This document shows, one piece after another, positions 45,501-57,499 of a stretch of 64,000 nucleotides of DNA. Under the pieces are notes generated by a model, which was not told the origin of the DNA, did not search any database, and saw only the letters and a list, made by a program, of their open reading frames with translations. The DNA lies in contig CM042687.1 of the NCBI GenBank assembly GCA_023614405.1, positions 241,144,292-241,208,291 on the forward strand, in the 5' to 3' direction. The position numbers were made by a program, and so were the translations under genes. The stretch comes from Avena insularis (lineage: Eukaryota > Streptophyta > Magnoliopsida > Poales > Poaceae). The number at the start of each line of letters is the position of its first letter. The stretch's first letter is position 1.

Positions 45501-45840
45501 GTCGCCGACCTTAGGCTTGACCACCGTGCGATCGACCTGGGTACTGGCGCGTGGCGAGTGGTCTTGTCGACTCTAGGTGATGGGCTGCTCACCAGTTGAG
45601 GAACTGGGAACGCCCATCCGGCAACCGTTGACGGCGACGGCGCTGGCGATGACCTTCTTCTCGCTTCGTGTTGAAGCCCGTGAAGGTGTGGAGCGAGCCG
45701 CCACTTTGCCAATTTTTCGCCGCTTACGGGTCGTTGTCGGGTCCTCCTGCTCGCCGTGCCTTCTCGATCCCCCGAGGGTGTGGCGCCGGCGGTGGTGTGC
45801 GGGCGGGCTTTCCTTCCTGCTATGAAACGCATATGGTTGG

Positions 45841-47862
45841 TTAAGGAGAGCCGCTGGTCGAACCTTGGCTTGGTTTTGTAGTTGCCGCTGTCCGCGCGTT
45901 GTCCTCCGTCAGCGCGGAAGTTTTGCTCGCGCTATGTATGCCCGTGTTGGCGACGAAGTCGACTCGCCCGGCCACCGCGGCGCTTGCCGGTGAGGCGAGT
46001 GATGCTAGAAGCGCAGGTCGGACCGTCGTCCGCTGTCGCTGGCCAGGGCGGCGTTGACCTCCGACTCGTCGCCGGTTTCTGGTTTGGATCTTCCTCCGCA
46101 TGCTTGGCGATCTCGAGGAGGTCGGGATGTTGTCGAGTGAGAGAGTGTCGCTTGAGCTTGGCGACCAGGGCTCAGAGCGGCACGAGGTCTTGAAGCAATG
46201 GATCGCGTGTCCGTGGATGCCGACCGATGACCAGAGTTCTTGCCACCGCTGGACCCGCTTGGTCGACTGGGTCCTCGGACGATCGCCTGGTCCTCGATAG
46301 TGGTGGCGCGGGTGTAGGAGCACAAGTGCCCGACGAAAGCTGCCACAGATCTCCTCCTGTGAGTCTATACCGTCCCGAGGGAGGGTGTTGATCCATCGCG
46401 CACGCCCCTCCATCATCGTGGGAGGTAACGGGCGGCCAGCAGGTCGGTGTGGCTCGCGATCCCCATTGCCATGAGGTATGTGTCGAGCCAGACGGCGGGG
46501 TCGCACGAGGAGTCGATTTTTCTATCTCCTTCGCGCCTTAAAGTTTGGCGGTACTTCTCGCCGGATCATTGGTCCGGCACTTAGTCGAGTCGACCGAGCG
46601 ACCCATGGGCTCGCCGTCGCGGTGATTGGTTAGGTGTGTCGAGGTCGCCGGGCTGGCGTGCGCCAGCTTTGGTTGTTGATGATGGGTGCGAGCAGCATCG
46701 ATGGTTGACCGCTGGCGGCGATGAGGTTGGTCATCGCCCAGGGTCGCAGGGAGAGGCCGCGTCAAGGGTCGGTGTTGGAGCTGCAGTGGCTCGTGGTGGG
46801 CGCTGAGTGTGTTTGCGCCATTGGGCGGCCGCCGAGGCCGCCTGATTCCCGAGGAACGCGAGTATACCGACCTGCGAGTCGGCGCCAGCTCTTGCTGCTC
46901 GACGGCTTTAAGTAGCAGGGCCCCGACGTATTGGATCTGCAGGGCGCCATCGCCGGTGGTCGCGATGCTGTCGGGCTGCTCGCCTGCCACGAGGTTGTCC
47001 ATAGGGGTGGAGAACGGGGAGGTCGCTTGCATCTCGCCCCGTGAGGAGACGACTATCCGCGCTGGTCCTCGGGGTGTACGGTTGGGTGGAGGCGGGCGCC
47101 TATCGCCGCCGACCGGCGGGGTCGGGCGCTTCTCCGGTGGCGCTGCTCGCAGATCGCGCCGCCACGCGAGCCGGGTCGTTTTTGTCGCCGGTTCAGGGCG
47201 CTTCGAACGGTGGGGTTCAGCGCGACCTGATCCGCTGTTGGTGGTAGCGAGCAGCTCTTCGCCACTCGCTTCGCGCACCGCCTTCCGCCAGCCAGCGGAG
47301 TTCTCGACTTCATCGCCATGGCGTTAGGAGGGATTGGGTGGAGAATGGATCCTCGGCGGATCGGTGCGTCGCCATGTAGGTCGGGCGTGGCGGCTGGTTC
47401 CGCCACGGAGGTCGGCGGAGTTCTCCGACCCGAGTCGAATTCAAGATCCCGAGGATGGAGGGGTCTCAAGTCTCCCACGCTGGAGACCTGAGTATGGAGC
47501 CCGCGGGTGAAGCCGCGGTGATGGATCCGCGAGTGACGCCGGGTCGCCGAAGTCGGCGCTGCCGTTGAGGGCCGCCTTCCGCGGCCGCTGAGTTTTCGCC
47601 ACGCCTGTGGGCCAATTGTACCGGAGGCGAGGCGATGGATTGTGCGGATCTGGCTCGGAGAGCCGATCACAGGGCGGCGACTTCGCATGCGAGCCGAGTC
47701 CTCCGAGACGGCGACGCCGGTGAGGCCGACGAAGAGGCTGATCGTGCCGACCGGCAGGATCACGCCAGGCGTGACGGGTCGCGCCGCTGACGTAGCTGCC
47801 GGCAAGATTTGGAGCATCTTGCCGATCGCTATCATGCGGCCGGTGGCGACTGCCTCGCTCAT
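45841..47862 (-). pseudogene. Tat element gag, frameshifted
   Basis: The N-terminal piece (from 47862) reads GRMIAIGKMLQI and LPVGTISLFVG, similar in pattern to the start of the gag region at 61440-61640. The middle is Pro/Arg-rich. The capsid-like core is near 46506-46300 (MMEEGRARWINTLP-like, ARWINTLPRDGIDS, QEEICGSFRRA). Several frame changes occur. Gag would form the particle. Confidence 0.75.
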
Positions 47863-47902
47863 GGGCAGATTGGATCTCGCCAGAGAACACCGCCTGACCG
47901 CC

Positions 47903-47922
47903 AGGCCCCACGGTGGGCGCCA
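47903..47922 (-). other. Primer-binding site of the Tat element
   Basis: The minus strand reads TGGCGCCCACCGTGGGGC directly inside the 5' LTR. The same sequence follows the LTR at 61419. Confidence 0.92.
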
Positions 47923-47923
47923 C

Positions 47924-48409
47924 TGTCGTGGGAATGGTCACGGCAGATGCTGCAATCGGCAGTGAATAGTAGAACGAGGGGCAAGGGCGGCCAGCCATCT
48001 GCGGTGCGAGATGAGGGCGGAGACATAGGGTTTTACCCAGGTTCGCCCCCCGGAGGGTAAAGACCTACTCCTGCTAGATTGTATTATGGATGTGGTACAA
48101 TGGGCGAGCTCGGCGGCTAGGCGGCGAGTCGCTTGGGGGTATGATGGCACGGCTCTCGACACGCCCCGCAGGGAGGGTTATATAGGCTCACCTCCCCGAG
48201 GGGGTACATATCTCAACCGATTCAGTTCAAGCTTCGCACTGCTTAACCTAATCCGACTGGGCCTATCTACTCGCCTGGGCCTTCAGCTTCTAGTCGCTTG
48301 GTTCCTCGCTAGGCTTCAATCCAGTCGCCGTCTTGCAGGCCCACTCGCCTAGTCTTGGGCCAGTCGGAAACGTCCTGCTGGGTATACCCCGGTAGGCATA
48401 TCCCCATCA
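47924..48409 (-). repeat. 5' LTR of the Tat element
   Basis: 486 bases with TG..CA ends. A minus-strand TATATAA box is at 48184-48178. Confidence 0.93.
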
Positions 48410-48640
48410 ACCCTAGATTCCCCCCTTGATGCCAGAACATGGATCTGCTCCATGGATTGCGCCCAAACCCGGCACCTAGCTCCCTCTCGGCATCACAAGC
48501 GACTTCTCCAACTAGATATTTCATGGTCATTTGGAGAAATCTTGACTTTCCATTTTCTCAACCTGAAAAACCGGTGTTTTCCCAAAGGAGGTGCAAGATT
48601 AGGGCGTGCCCAGGGGCCCGAGGCAATTTACACGCATACT
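48410..48640. repeat. ~645 bp tandem repeat, right remainder
   Basis: Directly continues the unit cut at 36689 (accctagattcccccc, ccatggattgcgcccaaac, ctctcggcatcacaag, tttggagaaatcttgactt) and stops near cacgcatacttgtg. Confidence 0.93.
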
Positions 48641-48903
48641 TGTGAAAGACTTATGATTTTTTCAAATCTGGTCAAACCCAGGATAAACCACGTTAACTAG
48701 CTCGTTAACGTTGTAGAAACTATGCCTATTGTTAGGGTCTTCTAGAATCCCACCCCCTCCCCCGCATGGGGCCAGGTTGATTCTGCGTCTCAATTGTTAG
48801 TCATCGTTGGATTAGGGAGAATGGACGATAATGATCTTCCTTTGCAAGAGTGATCCGTGAGTAGGCATTTATGCATCCCTATTGTCCCTCGCAACCACAA
48901 TGG

Positions 48904-48926
48904 GCCAATCTCATTTACTTTATAAA
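48904..48926 (+). promoter_or_regulatory. CCAAT and TATA elements of the small gene at 49021
   Basis: CCAAT at 48905-48909 and TATAAA at 48921-48926, about 95 bases before the ATG at 49021 in the favourable context accATGGa. Confidence 0.55.
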
Positions 48927-49020
48927 CGCATCCGTGTGGCCGAAGCTCAAACCCCGTTCGTTCCTTGCAACTTGTGTCAGCACAAGCGTTGAATCCTACC
49001 TGAAGAAACGATGCCTCACC

Positions 49021-49349
49021 ATGGAGAGGCCTCGTCTAAGCTTGCACGAGGCCGAGTTGTTCGCCCACTACAAGATACTCGCGCCTCCACAAGCGAGGCT
49101 GCCAGCTACGAGCTCAGCTACGCCGGGGTGCCCGTGGCGCCGCTCTTGCGTGGTATCGCACTATCGAGGCAGATCAAGGAGTGCCGCCGCCATCTGCCAG
49201 AGCGGAAGAGGGCAATGGACCGATACGCGCGCACCAGCGCATACTGGCCAAGGCGTTTCAAGAAGGAGTGGGAGGCGTTGCTTTGGCTTTGCAGATCTCA
49301 CTGTCCAGAGATCCACCCGGATCTGCGCAAGCCCAAAGGGAGGCAGTGA
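49021..49349 (+). pseudogene. Unrecognised small gene, frameshifted and cut by an LTR
   Basis: The ATG at 49021 gives MERPRLSLHEAELFAHYKIL. After a frame change near 49120 the frame continues VPVAPLLRGIALSRQIKECR, ERKRAMDRYARTSAYW, RRFKKEWEALLWLCRSHCPE, and ends on TGA at 49347-49349. That TGA is the first codon of the neighbouring LTR, so the true 3' end was removed or displaced. The charged, Arg-rich protein (about 105 codons) is not recognised. Promoter-like elements upstream suggest a former host gene. Confidence 0.5.
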
Positions 49350-51140
49350 TGACTGGTTACCTCCACCAAAACAGGGTTATTGCAGTACTTGTATCACCGA
49401 ATATTTAAGAGTTTTTTCCAATGGGATCTCGGTGAGCACGACCCCGTAACCACGTTGTCAATGCGGCTACATACACACGCAAACCGTGGTTTTGGAAATA
49501 GTCTAGTCTATAGGTTGCTAGGATAAATGAATTTAAGATGCTTGTAACAACTACTACTAGGATTGAAATAAAACTAGAACAAAAGTTAAACTAGAAAGAG
49601 GTGAATACAATGAGATGAAATATTAATGCTATGATTCCTCAAGTAATGTTGTGTATACCGGTATTCATGATAAGTGCTTATGGAATAGCTATTAACTATA
49701 ATTGTGGCGGTCCCTCATATATCGTTGTCTTCGACCGATGATAAGTGGCAACTATACAACTCAATTGTCCATACCCTCTAGGGACATGGGTCATCCTAGT
49801 GTATTAAGGTAACAAGACTAATCAAGGTAAACCAGAGATAAGGCATTAAGTTCTCTGGACAACCGTACTCCTAAGCAAGTGTGCTAGTCACAAGATATCC
49901 CGTATGTCACTTTGGGGTCAAGAAATTCGTAACACTATACCTATCTAATCATGAGTGATCTTGGGGAACTCTGGGCGGTGCATCCTAAGATGTTATTGCA
50001 TCCACAACTTATAGAAAATAGCCTATTAGTTCTACCCATAGGCTTGTCAGGACCCAATGATAAGTTTTGTGACACTCCATGAATCCCTAGTAAATTCCTC
50101 AACAATGGATTGGACGTCTCCAACCACTAGAATAATATCATGAATAGAACAATGTAAAGAGAAAGCACAAACATATTAATTAACAAGAACACACCACACT
50201 TGAATTAATGAAATCATCATAACATTAAAAAGGGGGGCTCAAGCCATATTACAACCCATCACGGAGACCATGATGGGGAAGGATGAAGGAGTAGCGGTGA
50301 TGGAGATGGTGATGACGGCGCGGTGATGGCGGCGTCGGCGTGGTGATGGAGGCGTGCTCCTTCTCCTCCTCTTCTTGCTTGGATGGCTTGATGGTGTTGA
50401 TGGAGATCTAGATCTTGGTGGAGCTTGAGAGGCTATGGAGGCAGCACGGCGGCAGGGCGCCGCCATGGAGGTGGTAGATGGGATCTAGATCTTGTATATG
50501 GTGTATTGTGTCTTCCTTTGGCTCCTCCCCTCTTTATATAGGCCTTGGGAGTGCCCTAGGGAACCCATAAAACAGTCATATGAATTGGGGAAGGTTCTAA
50601 AGCTTTTTTGGGGTCAAATCTCGTCGTTTCCGACCTTTTTAGCAACTATACGACCGGAACTATATGGCGGGAGTAAAGCTCCGGCCGTATAGTTGGTCGT
50701 TAAACCTTATGCCTCCTTTCGTATTTTGGCCGTTATTTCTTCATATGAACTCCGTTTGGGCGTTCTTCGGCTCGTTGGATTCATATCGTCGAGGGATACA
50801 ACCCCATGGTCTTGGATATTTATTTTGAGAAGTTGGAAAATTGACTTTTTCCAACACCTCAAATGGCTAAGTCTGGTCCTACAGTTCCTCCATACTATAC
50901 TCTATTTGTTCCTTTTGCCTTTGCTTTATCCATAATCATCATCAACACGTACACACATGTCAAAGAAAAGAAAGATTGGTAAAATTCTACCTAAACTACT
51001 AAATGTGCAAAGCTCATATTGGATATAATGAAAACAAGTAAGCATGCATATCAGGGATAGCAATAGTTAGATGCGGCATGATATGATAGGAAATGAAACT
51101 ATTTATATAGATAAAAAGTGTTGTATTATCACAGCCATCA
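49347..51140 (-). repeat. 3' LTR of the Athila-like element
   Basis: 1794 bases from TGATGACTGG to AGCCATCA. A minus-strand TATATAAAG box lies at 50540-50532. The tract AGCTTGGGGAAG (minus) next to 51141 is a suitable polypurine tract. The LTR contains one copy of the hairpin also found at 53240-53480. Confidence 0.9.
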
Positions 51141-53239
51141 ACTTCCCCAAGCTAGATCTTGCTCGTCCTCGAGCAAAAGGGATCGATAACTTAATGGATG
51201 TGATCTTGCTTATCATTGAAAATCAATGCACCGTATTCATGTTTTCCCTGCAAGCTCAAATAAAGAGTGCACATAATCATACAAGGCAATATAAGATCAG
51301 ATATATTATTCGAAACCACTAGAGACTATTCAAAAAATTATATTCCCCATGTCAAAGTTAAATCTAGCTTGTAAGAAACTTGTGATCCTTCTATACGCAC
51401 TTTATTGTATTTTTGTTTTTTTATTTGTATAAGGAAAAGATGAATATGGTTAGTTCTGAATCATACATAGAGATAGAGTTTTCCAATGCTGCCCACTCAT
51501 GCCATTTATTAAAGTCTCAAGTGCAAACTTCGATTGTTGATCTCATAGAAAATCTATTTCTTAGTAACGAGACCATGCCAAAAGAGTGGTATATGTTTAA
51601 TAGAGACTGTGTAGGCTAGGAAGGTCACTCGTGGCCATTACTAAGGTTTTGCTTTTAGGTATAATGATTTCTCATAACCGTTAGAGGAGTATTCCAACTT
51701 TCACTTGCAACGCAGACCCATGAGGGAGCCCAAACTCTTACTCATCATAACATTGATGTTATAGATGTTTAATCAACTCATAGCCAAAATCTAAGATTTC
51801 ACTCTTGGTAAATCAATTATAGGCCAGCGGAGTTGTTAGCCCCCCATGGAGTGCGACAATGGTGCAAGACACGCATAAAGCAATATCTCACTTTGATTTT
51901 CAAGAAAAAGCTTTGGCATATGTAATCTCGAAACTTTGAAACATCATTTCTTATTCTCCAACTCACTTAGTAAGCATATATTAAGACCATCATTTCCAAC
52001 ACTATGGGGTCGTGCTACTCCATAACCATTCACTTAAGACAATTCTAAACAGTGACAACTAGCAAGTTTCAAAGAACTTATTTATTATAAAAAAAATTCA
52101 AAATGTAGAGAACATGGCAATGTATATTTAGAGGATCACAATATTTTTCACAAGGTAGATAAAAGTTGGACAAGGTGCATCAAAGATATGGCATGTCTCA
52201 TATGGGGCCTAACATGAGCAAGTATATCCCTTATATAAATATGAACAAAAACTCACCTAAGCAAGCATTCAAAAACAGAGGGATACACAATAGCATGAAA
52301 ACTTTTTAAGATAAATAACAATTCACAAGACACTACGCATGCAAAAATAAACTCACCAAGCTAAGAAATTTTCAATACCAACTCGAGAAGATCATCAAAA
52401 CAAAAGAGAAAATGCAAAACCTTAGGTATAAGAAGTGGTTACCTCCCCAAGCTTAGGTTAAAGCAAGGGTGACACATTTTATCGTTGAGCTATCAATAAC
52501 CTCTCTTTCAATGTACAAAGAACCTTTGGTTGAACATGTGTTTCTTGATATGGTCTGATGTGCCTTCCTTGAGAACCTGCTTAGAAACTAAAAATAAAAC
52601 AAAATATTTTTGTGTTTTTGAAGACACGGGTTTAGCTCACAAGTGATAAAAAATACAAGTCCCATTGAGTCGGTTCATCAACCTAAGAACCACGCTTAAT
52701 TCAACAAACTAGTTCATAAATAGGCCTCTCCTAGATTGTGATGAATTGCAAGCGAAACATGATACAAGACACGAGTGTGCAGCCCCTATGTTATTATTAA
52801 AAGAGGCCCGAGTTGGAAAGTTTTACCAGACATTAATAGGTAGGTATATTGAATTTAAGCAACCAAGTGGCTCATGTGAGTGCTTGTACGATTGGCACCA
52901 TCGTACACGTTGTCACACAAGGTTCAAGTCCCTGCGAAAATAGCACGCAAAATACAATGCATCAGTTTGGTATACGAACATAGTTCGTTTACCCCATCCA
53001 TAAAAGGAAAGTAAAAAGAAAACATGAACTTGTATATATAATTATAGTCTAGGAAGTTTCTAAGGTAGAACTTTTATTGCTTATAGATATTCGGCCTCCC
53101 CTTGATAAAGGGAGAAGATCCCATGTGGGGTTTCAAGGTTTTTAGAAGTAGAAGAAGAATAAGGAAGAAGAAAGAATAAATTTTTGAGCAATAGTTACCT
53201 TCTAGCTGGCGTTTGAGGGGTTTTTCTAATATACGGGCT

Positions 53240-53485
53240 CAACTATACGGCCGGAGTTTTTGCTACCTCCGTATAGTTGGTCGTTAAGCTTGCTCTACCT
53301 TGAAATAAGAATTCGAAATAGGTTTCGATATCTATACGGCAGCAACTATATGGCCTGAATTTTTATTCTCACCATGTAGTTGGTCGTTAAACCTTCTATA
53401 TACTTTGAAAGAATTTTGATGAAGGCATCGTTAAGTATACGGCCAGAATTTTTATTCCCGCCGTATAGTTGGTCGTTAACCCTTC
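53240..53485. repeat. Three hairpin repeats, with a fourth in the LTR
   Basis: Units begin near 53241, 53332 and 53432. Each has an inverted pair of the type caactatacgg ... ccgtatagttg followed by gtcgttaa. A related hairpin is at 50646-50703 inside the 3' LTR. The first unit pairs perfectly over 11 bases. Confidence 0.8.
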
Positions 53486-54578
53486 TAGAGTCGCCAAAAT
53501 TTACCTGTTTGTTCGAGAATTCTTTCTTAACCTGAAACTTAGCAAAATACCATGTTTTTTACAGAAAAATGACAACTTTAATTTTTGACCAACATTAGCA
53601 TGTATAAAACGGGATTTAAGTATAACCGAGTTATGCAACACATAATATAGTGACAATAAATTTTATCTTTTGAAAACTTTAACAAGATAACTCTAATAGC
53701 AAGACATGCAAAAAATAAAAGTGCCAATGCAACATGAATGCAACTAGACTCAAGACACAAAACTAAGAAAGACTCCTAATGACTTCCGGGTTGCCTCCCG
53801 GGAGTCGCTCTCTTTAAAACCATAAAGCCAGGCTAGGATGCTCCATACATTACCCATCTGGATCCCAAGGGATATCGACTCGATGTGTGGTTATACATAC
53901 TAGTTTGGAGAATCTTAGAGTAGATTTCGATCGGAGTCGTACCTGCTTACGGTGCATCGGCATCATGTAGATGAACAAGTTCTCGCTTTCAAGCGAGTGT
54001 TGATGCACCAAGCTTGGTGAACATGCCTCTGTGTATAGCTCCAATGAGAGGATTTGATATTTATATAAAATTCTTGAATCTTTACCTTGGTTACTTGTGT
54101 ACGGGAACACTTCATAGTACTCTTCCTTCATATCAGGGAATTCAGGACCCTGCATGTTAGTGTAGCAAGGTTCTATCTCTAGTTCATTATTATCAATGCT
54201 CTCCATATGAGTGTCTAGGCACAAGGCCTCCACAGAACAATTACCAACAGTTTTAGCATCATAAAAGTCACTACTAGAGTGAGAGGCATCACAAAAAAAA
54301 TTAGTGTGACTCTCTTTGTCAACCTCACCTTTTTATTCCTCCTTTTCATGGACTAATGTTTTAATAGCAATGATAGAATTAAAACTAGGAGTCAAAGGTG
54401 TGAGCGGGTAATCAATCTGTTCTTCCTACTCTTCCTTGTGCTCCTTTTCCTCTCCTCTCTTTAGTGAGTTCTGCAAAAGGTTATCTTTCTCCATGGAAGT
54501 TTTATACGGCTTCAAATAATATAATACAAATGCATTATTACTTAAATTATTGTCGCAAAAGAGGAATATGAGGTATAC

Positions 54579-56086
54579 TAATGGCGCCTGGTACCGCTTC
54601 ACTGGGAACCCCAAGATCAAGGAGTGATGAGCACAACAGCAAGCCTTCCCTCAGTAAGAAACCGAGGTTATCGAACCAATAGGAGGAAGGAAACGTCTCA
54701 AAGGTGTTGCTAGCAACTTGGAAAACCTGCACAACACAAACTCAAGACTTTGCCCCAACGAACAGTGAGGTTGTCAATCTCACCGGTTGCTGTAACAAAG
54801 GATTAATTGTATGGTGTGGAAGGTAATAGTTGTTGAAGAAAGTAAATAGTAAGAGTGGAAGATGTATCAATGGTAAAGATTGGACCTGTTCCATAGTTCA
54901 CTAGAGGTGTTCTCCTTAGATAAACAAACATGGCATGTTGGGTAAACAAATTACAACAGGGCAATTGGCAAGACGGAGCAAGGCATAACAATGCAATACT
55001 AGACCGCCATCCAACTGCATCTATGACTAGAAATCCACCTTCGGGTTATCACCCGAACCCCCTCTAGTATTAAGTTGCAGGCAACAGATAACTGCTTTAA
55101 GCAAAGTGTGTAAGGTAAAAAATCCACTTGTTCGATGAACAAGAGACCGTTTTTTTCCCTAGTGGCAACAGAACATCTACAACCTTAGAGATTTCTGTCA
55201 CTTCCCTTAGATTAAATAGAGGCATGAGCCCACTATCTAGCATAAATACCCCCTCTAGGAGTCACTAGCATCTACTTGGCCAAGATAGGTACTAGAAACA
55301 TAGAGCATGCAAGATCACAAACAACACAGACATGATAGAATCAATAAGACAAAACCATTAATCAATCTGACATAGTAATCTCAATATCCATCGGATCCCC
55401 GCAAACACAACATGCATGATTACAAATAGATGATATTGATCATAAACAGAGATCACAAGATCTAAACATGGTAGCACAAAGGAGGAGATACAACCATCTA
55501 GCTACTACACGGACCCGTAGTCCAAGGTGGAACTACTCACGCTTCATACCGGATGCTTGCATGATGAAGAAGAAGGCCTCCGGGATGATCTCCCCTCCGG
55601 CAGGGTGCTGGGAAGAGCTTCAGATCCCCCTTTATCTACGGACGATGGTGGCGGCGGCTACAGACGGTTTCGTGGAATATTGATCGGGCACTTAGGGTTT
55701 CTGCATCAGGGGTTCTTTATAGGCGAAGAGGCGAGGCAGGGGGCGGCTAGGGTGGTCACCACCCCCCAGGCGTGGCTAACCCTAGCCTGCGCCGCCAAGG
55801 GGTGTGTCCCCCTAGTACCTCCCATCCGTCTCGTATTATGGCTCCGTGTTTCCCACAGTAAAATATTGACTTTGGCTTTTGTCCCGTCCAATTCCGAGAA
55901 TATTGATTTTCTGCCTTTCACGAACCAAAAGCAGAAGAAAACAGGCAACTAGCACTATGGCATCTTGTTAATAGGTTAGTACCAGAAAACATATAAAAAC
56001 ACCTCAAAGTGTAAACAAAGCAAAGCAAAGTAGATACTAAACAAGCATGGAACATCAAAAATTATAGATACATTTCCGACGTATCA
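54579..56086 (-). mobile_element. Solo LTR with TSD TATAC
   Basis: 1508 bases. In minus orientation it starts TGATACGTCGGAAATGTATC, a start typical of several grass Gypsy LTRs, and ends CGCCATTA. The five bases on each side (54574-54578 and 56087-56091) are tatac. It interrupts a minus-strand frame of the host element. The final TA instead of CA may be a later change. Confidence 0.85.
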
Positions 56087-56591
56087 TATACTAAATTAAA
56101 AACTCCATCAAGTGCTTCACTTTCAACATTAATACTTCCTAGTCTAAATACCATTTCAGATGCACCTTTGAAGACAACGTATTCTAATATTTCCAAACTA
56201 GCATAGGATTTATCACTATTGTAATTTGCTAGAGTAGGATTGCTGGAACACTTACATTGAAAATTAAGGTGGTCATCTATTGTACAAATTGTGCAATAAG
56301 ATCCATCATTAGAATGCAACCATAATGAATGTTTTTTCAATTGGTCTAGCAATTTCTTTATCAACTTATGTCTAGCAACCAGGCTTGGTAAACTTGAATC
56401 CTATATCTCCTCCAATGCTTGTATTATCTATTGAACAAGATTTATCTTGGAAGACATGATTAGTAGCAAAAGTTTTTATAAATTATTGGTTTTGTAAATT
56501 TTTTGGTTTGTTTTCAATATAAAAGAAATCAGTAAGATAATAGAAACAAACGAAAATAAACTATGTGAGAGTAGATAACCGAACGCTTTGC

Positions 56592-56610
56592 TCCCCGACA
56601 ATGGCGCCAA
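56592..56610 (-). other. Primer-binding site of the Athila-like element
   Basis: Minus-strand TTGGCGCCATTGTCGGGG, two bases inside the LTR end at 56613. Confidence 0.85.
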
Positions 56611-56612
56611 TT

Positions 56613-57461
56613 TGATGACTAGGTACCTGCACCAAAATAGGGTAATTGCAATACTTGTAGCAGCAAACATTTAAGAGTTTGTCCCGATGGGAGCTCGGCG
56701 AACATGACCCCGTGGCCATGTTGTCAATGCGACTACGTACGCACCCAAACCGTGGTTTGGAAATAGTCTACTCTATAGGTTTCTAGGATAAATGAATTTA
56801 AGATGACTTGTAACAACTACTACTAGGATTGAAAGAAAACTAGAACAAAAGTAAAACAGGAAAGAGGTTAATGCAATGAAATGAAATATTAATGTTATGA
56901 TTCCTCAAGTAATGTTGGGTATACCGGTGTGCATGATCAGTGCTTGTGGAATATCTATTAACTATAATTGTGGCGGTCCCTCATAAATTGTTGTCTCCCA
57001 ACGTTGGTAAGTGGCAACTAGACAACTCAATTGTCCACACCCTCTTGGGACATGGGTCATCCTAGTGTATTAAGGTAACAAGACCAATCAAGGTAAACCA
57101 GAGCAAAGGCATTAAGTCCTATGGACAACCGTACTCCTAAGCAAGTGTGCTAGTCACAAGATATCCCGTATGACACTTTGGGGTCAAGCAATTTGCAACA
57201 CTATACCTATCTAATCATGAGTGATCTTGGGGAACTCTGGGCGGTGCATCCTAAGTTGCTATTGCCTCCGCAAATCACTTATAGCAAATATCCTATTAGT
57301 TCTACCCATAGGGTTGTTAGGACCAATGGCAAAGTAGAGACTAATGATAAGTTTTGTGACAATCAGTGAATCCCTAGTAAATTCCTCAACAATGGATTGG
57401 ACATCTCCAACTACTAGAATAATATCATGAATATAATAATGTAAAGAGAAAGCACAAACAT
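56613..57461 (-). repeat. 5' LTR of the Athila-like element, 3'-side part
   Basis: Aligns with 49347-50174. The match stops at gaaagcacaaacat, where the CACTA element starts. The missing part should continue beyond the window. Confidence 0.92.
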
Positions 57462-57499
57462 CACTATTAGGAAAATGGCTATAGGTAATCAACACATCC

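Larger units (their letters stand above)
36690..48409 (-). mobile_element. Complete Tat-lineage Gypsy retrotransposon with antisense gene, TSD ACCCT
   Basis: LTRs at 36690 to about 37173 and 47924-48409 bound a minus-strand gag-pol and a plus-strand antisense gene. Both flanks carry accct (36685-36689, 48410-48414), and the tandem repeat continues across the insertion. A primer-binding site TGGCGCCCACCGTGGGGC lies next to the right LTR, so the right LTR is the 5' one. The LTRs differ at roughly 5% of positions by eye. Frameshifts and stops are spread through gag-pol. Internal order from 5' to 3' (right to left): gag, protease, reverse transcriptase, RNase H, integrase, antisense gene. Confidence 0.95.
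51141..56591 (-). other. Interior of the Athila-like element, no recognised protein domain
   Basis: Apart from the solo LTR at 54579-56086, only short frames occur. Two on the minus strand are 54233-53850 (MEALCLDTHMESIDNNELE...) and 56364-56062 (a Cys/His-containing piece, SYCTICTIDDHLNFQC, that ends inside the solo LTR). The second lies beyond the primer-binding site in the gag-proximal position. I could not match either to a family. The rest is AT-rich and non-coding. Confidence 0.6.
49347..57461 (-). mobile_element. Athila-like, coding-poor LTR element, 5' LTR interrupted
   Basis: LTRs at 49347-51140 and 56613-57461 (partial) share long identical runs in direct order. The ends are TGATG/CATCA. 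A primer-binding site TTGGCGCCATTGTCGGGG stands inside the right LTR on the minus strand. It is close to the TTGGCGCCGTTGCCGGGG site of Athila-type Gypsy elements. The interior has no recognisable gag or pol, only short frames, so it resembles a large non-autonomous derivative. A solo LTR lies inside and a CACTA element cuts the 5' LTR. Confidence 0.88.
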
